Assembly: GCF_001522545.3 (NCBI RefSeq)
Contig: NC_031783.1
Coordinates: forward strand, 3,185,482-3,249,481
DNA: 64,000 nt
Reading direction: 5' to 3'
Origin: Parus major
Lineage: Eukaryota > Chordata > Aves > Passeriformes > Paridae
The position numbers and the translations under genes are program-made. The notes under the pieces are model-generated. The model did no database searches, was not told the DNA's origin, and worked only from the letters and a program-made list of their open reading frames with translations. This document shows positions 63,920 to 64,000 of the stretch, piece after piece; the first letter of the stretch is position 1, and every line of letters begins with the position of its first letter.

Positions 63920-64000
63920 AAACATTACTTTTTATTATTATTTAATTTATTATTATCATTATTATAATATTATTCATCATCATTATTAATAATAATAATA
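63920..64000. repeat. ATT/AAT-rich microsatellite at window end
   Basis: An interrupted array of ATT trinucleotides, with ATC interruptions, changes to AAT repeats at the very end and runs off the window. Its full length is unknown. Confidence 0.85.

Overview
This window is vertebrate nuclear DNA, almost certainly from a bird and plausibly a songbird. The diagnostic evidence is a set of CR1 (chicken repeat 1) non-LTR retrotransposon fragments, including copies with the 3' tail of repeated ATTCTGTG-like octamers. The rest is AT-leaning, CpG-poor, non-coding sequence with scattered poly-A/poly-T runs. I see no prokaryotic operon, tRNA, rRNA, CRISPR array or convincing host protein-coding exon. 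The longest open frames (about 150-200 codons) have low-complexity or unfamiliar translations, or run into tandem repeats, and they look like chance. The window is best read as a gene desert or the inside of a very large intron.

Layout. 1-70: end of a 24-bp tandem repeat cut by the window edge. 71-11,959: unique non-coding sequence with an in-phase 21-bp minisatellite (5,361-5,451), an interspersed 42-bp duplication (2,333/3,213), a 38-A run (8,074) and a poly-T-flanked gap (10,183-10,217). 11,960-13,260: the longest CR1 copy, plus strand, with a dead reverse transcriptase. 18,428-19,290: an internally deleted minus-strand CR1 whose reverse-transcriptase segment contains a 38-bp tandem repeat interrupted by a 195-N gap. 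29,000-30,700: a GC-richer stretch with a CpG-dense minisatellite of 41- and 51-bp units. 34,891-35,670: a 20-bp minisatellite of about 39 copies. 38,850-39,290: minus-strand CR1 reverse-transcriptase remnant. 51,085-51,290: CR1 3' tail. 57,739-58,616: a 41-bp minisatellite around a 711-N gap, followed by a decayed CR1 3' end to about 59,115. 62,070-62,345: minus-strand CR1 3' end. 63,920-64,000: ATT-rich microsatellite running off the window.

Nothing here acts together as a gene system. The two processes visible are decay of CR1 copies and local growth of tandem repeats. Two of the three assembly gaps lie inside tandem repeats, and the third abuts a poly-T run. The most interesting items are the two-length CpG-rich minisatellite, the long 20-bp array, and the tandem amplification inside a CR1 reverse-transcriptase segment. 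Some unique stretches might be conserved regulatory elements, but that cannot be judged from one sequence and is marked as inference.
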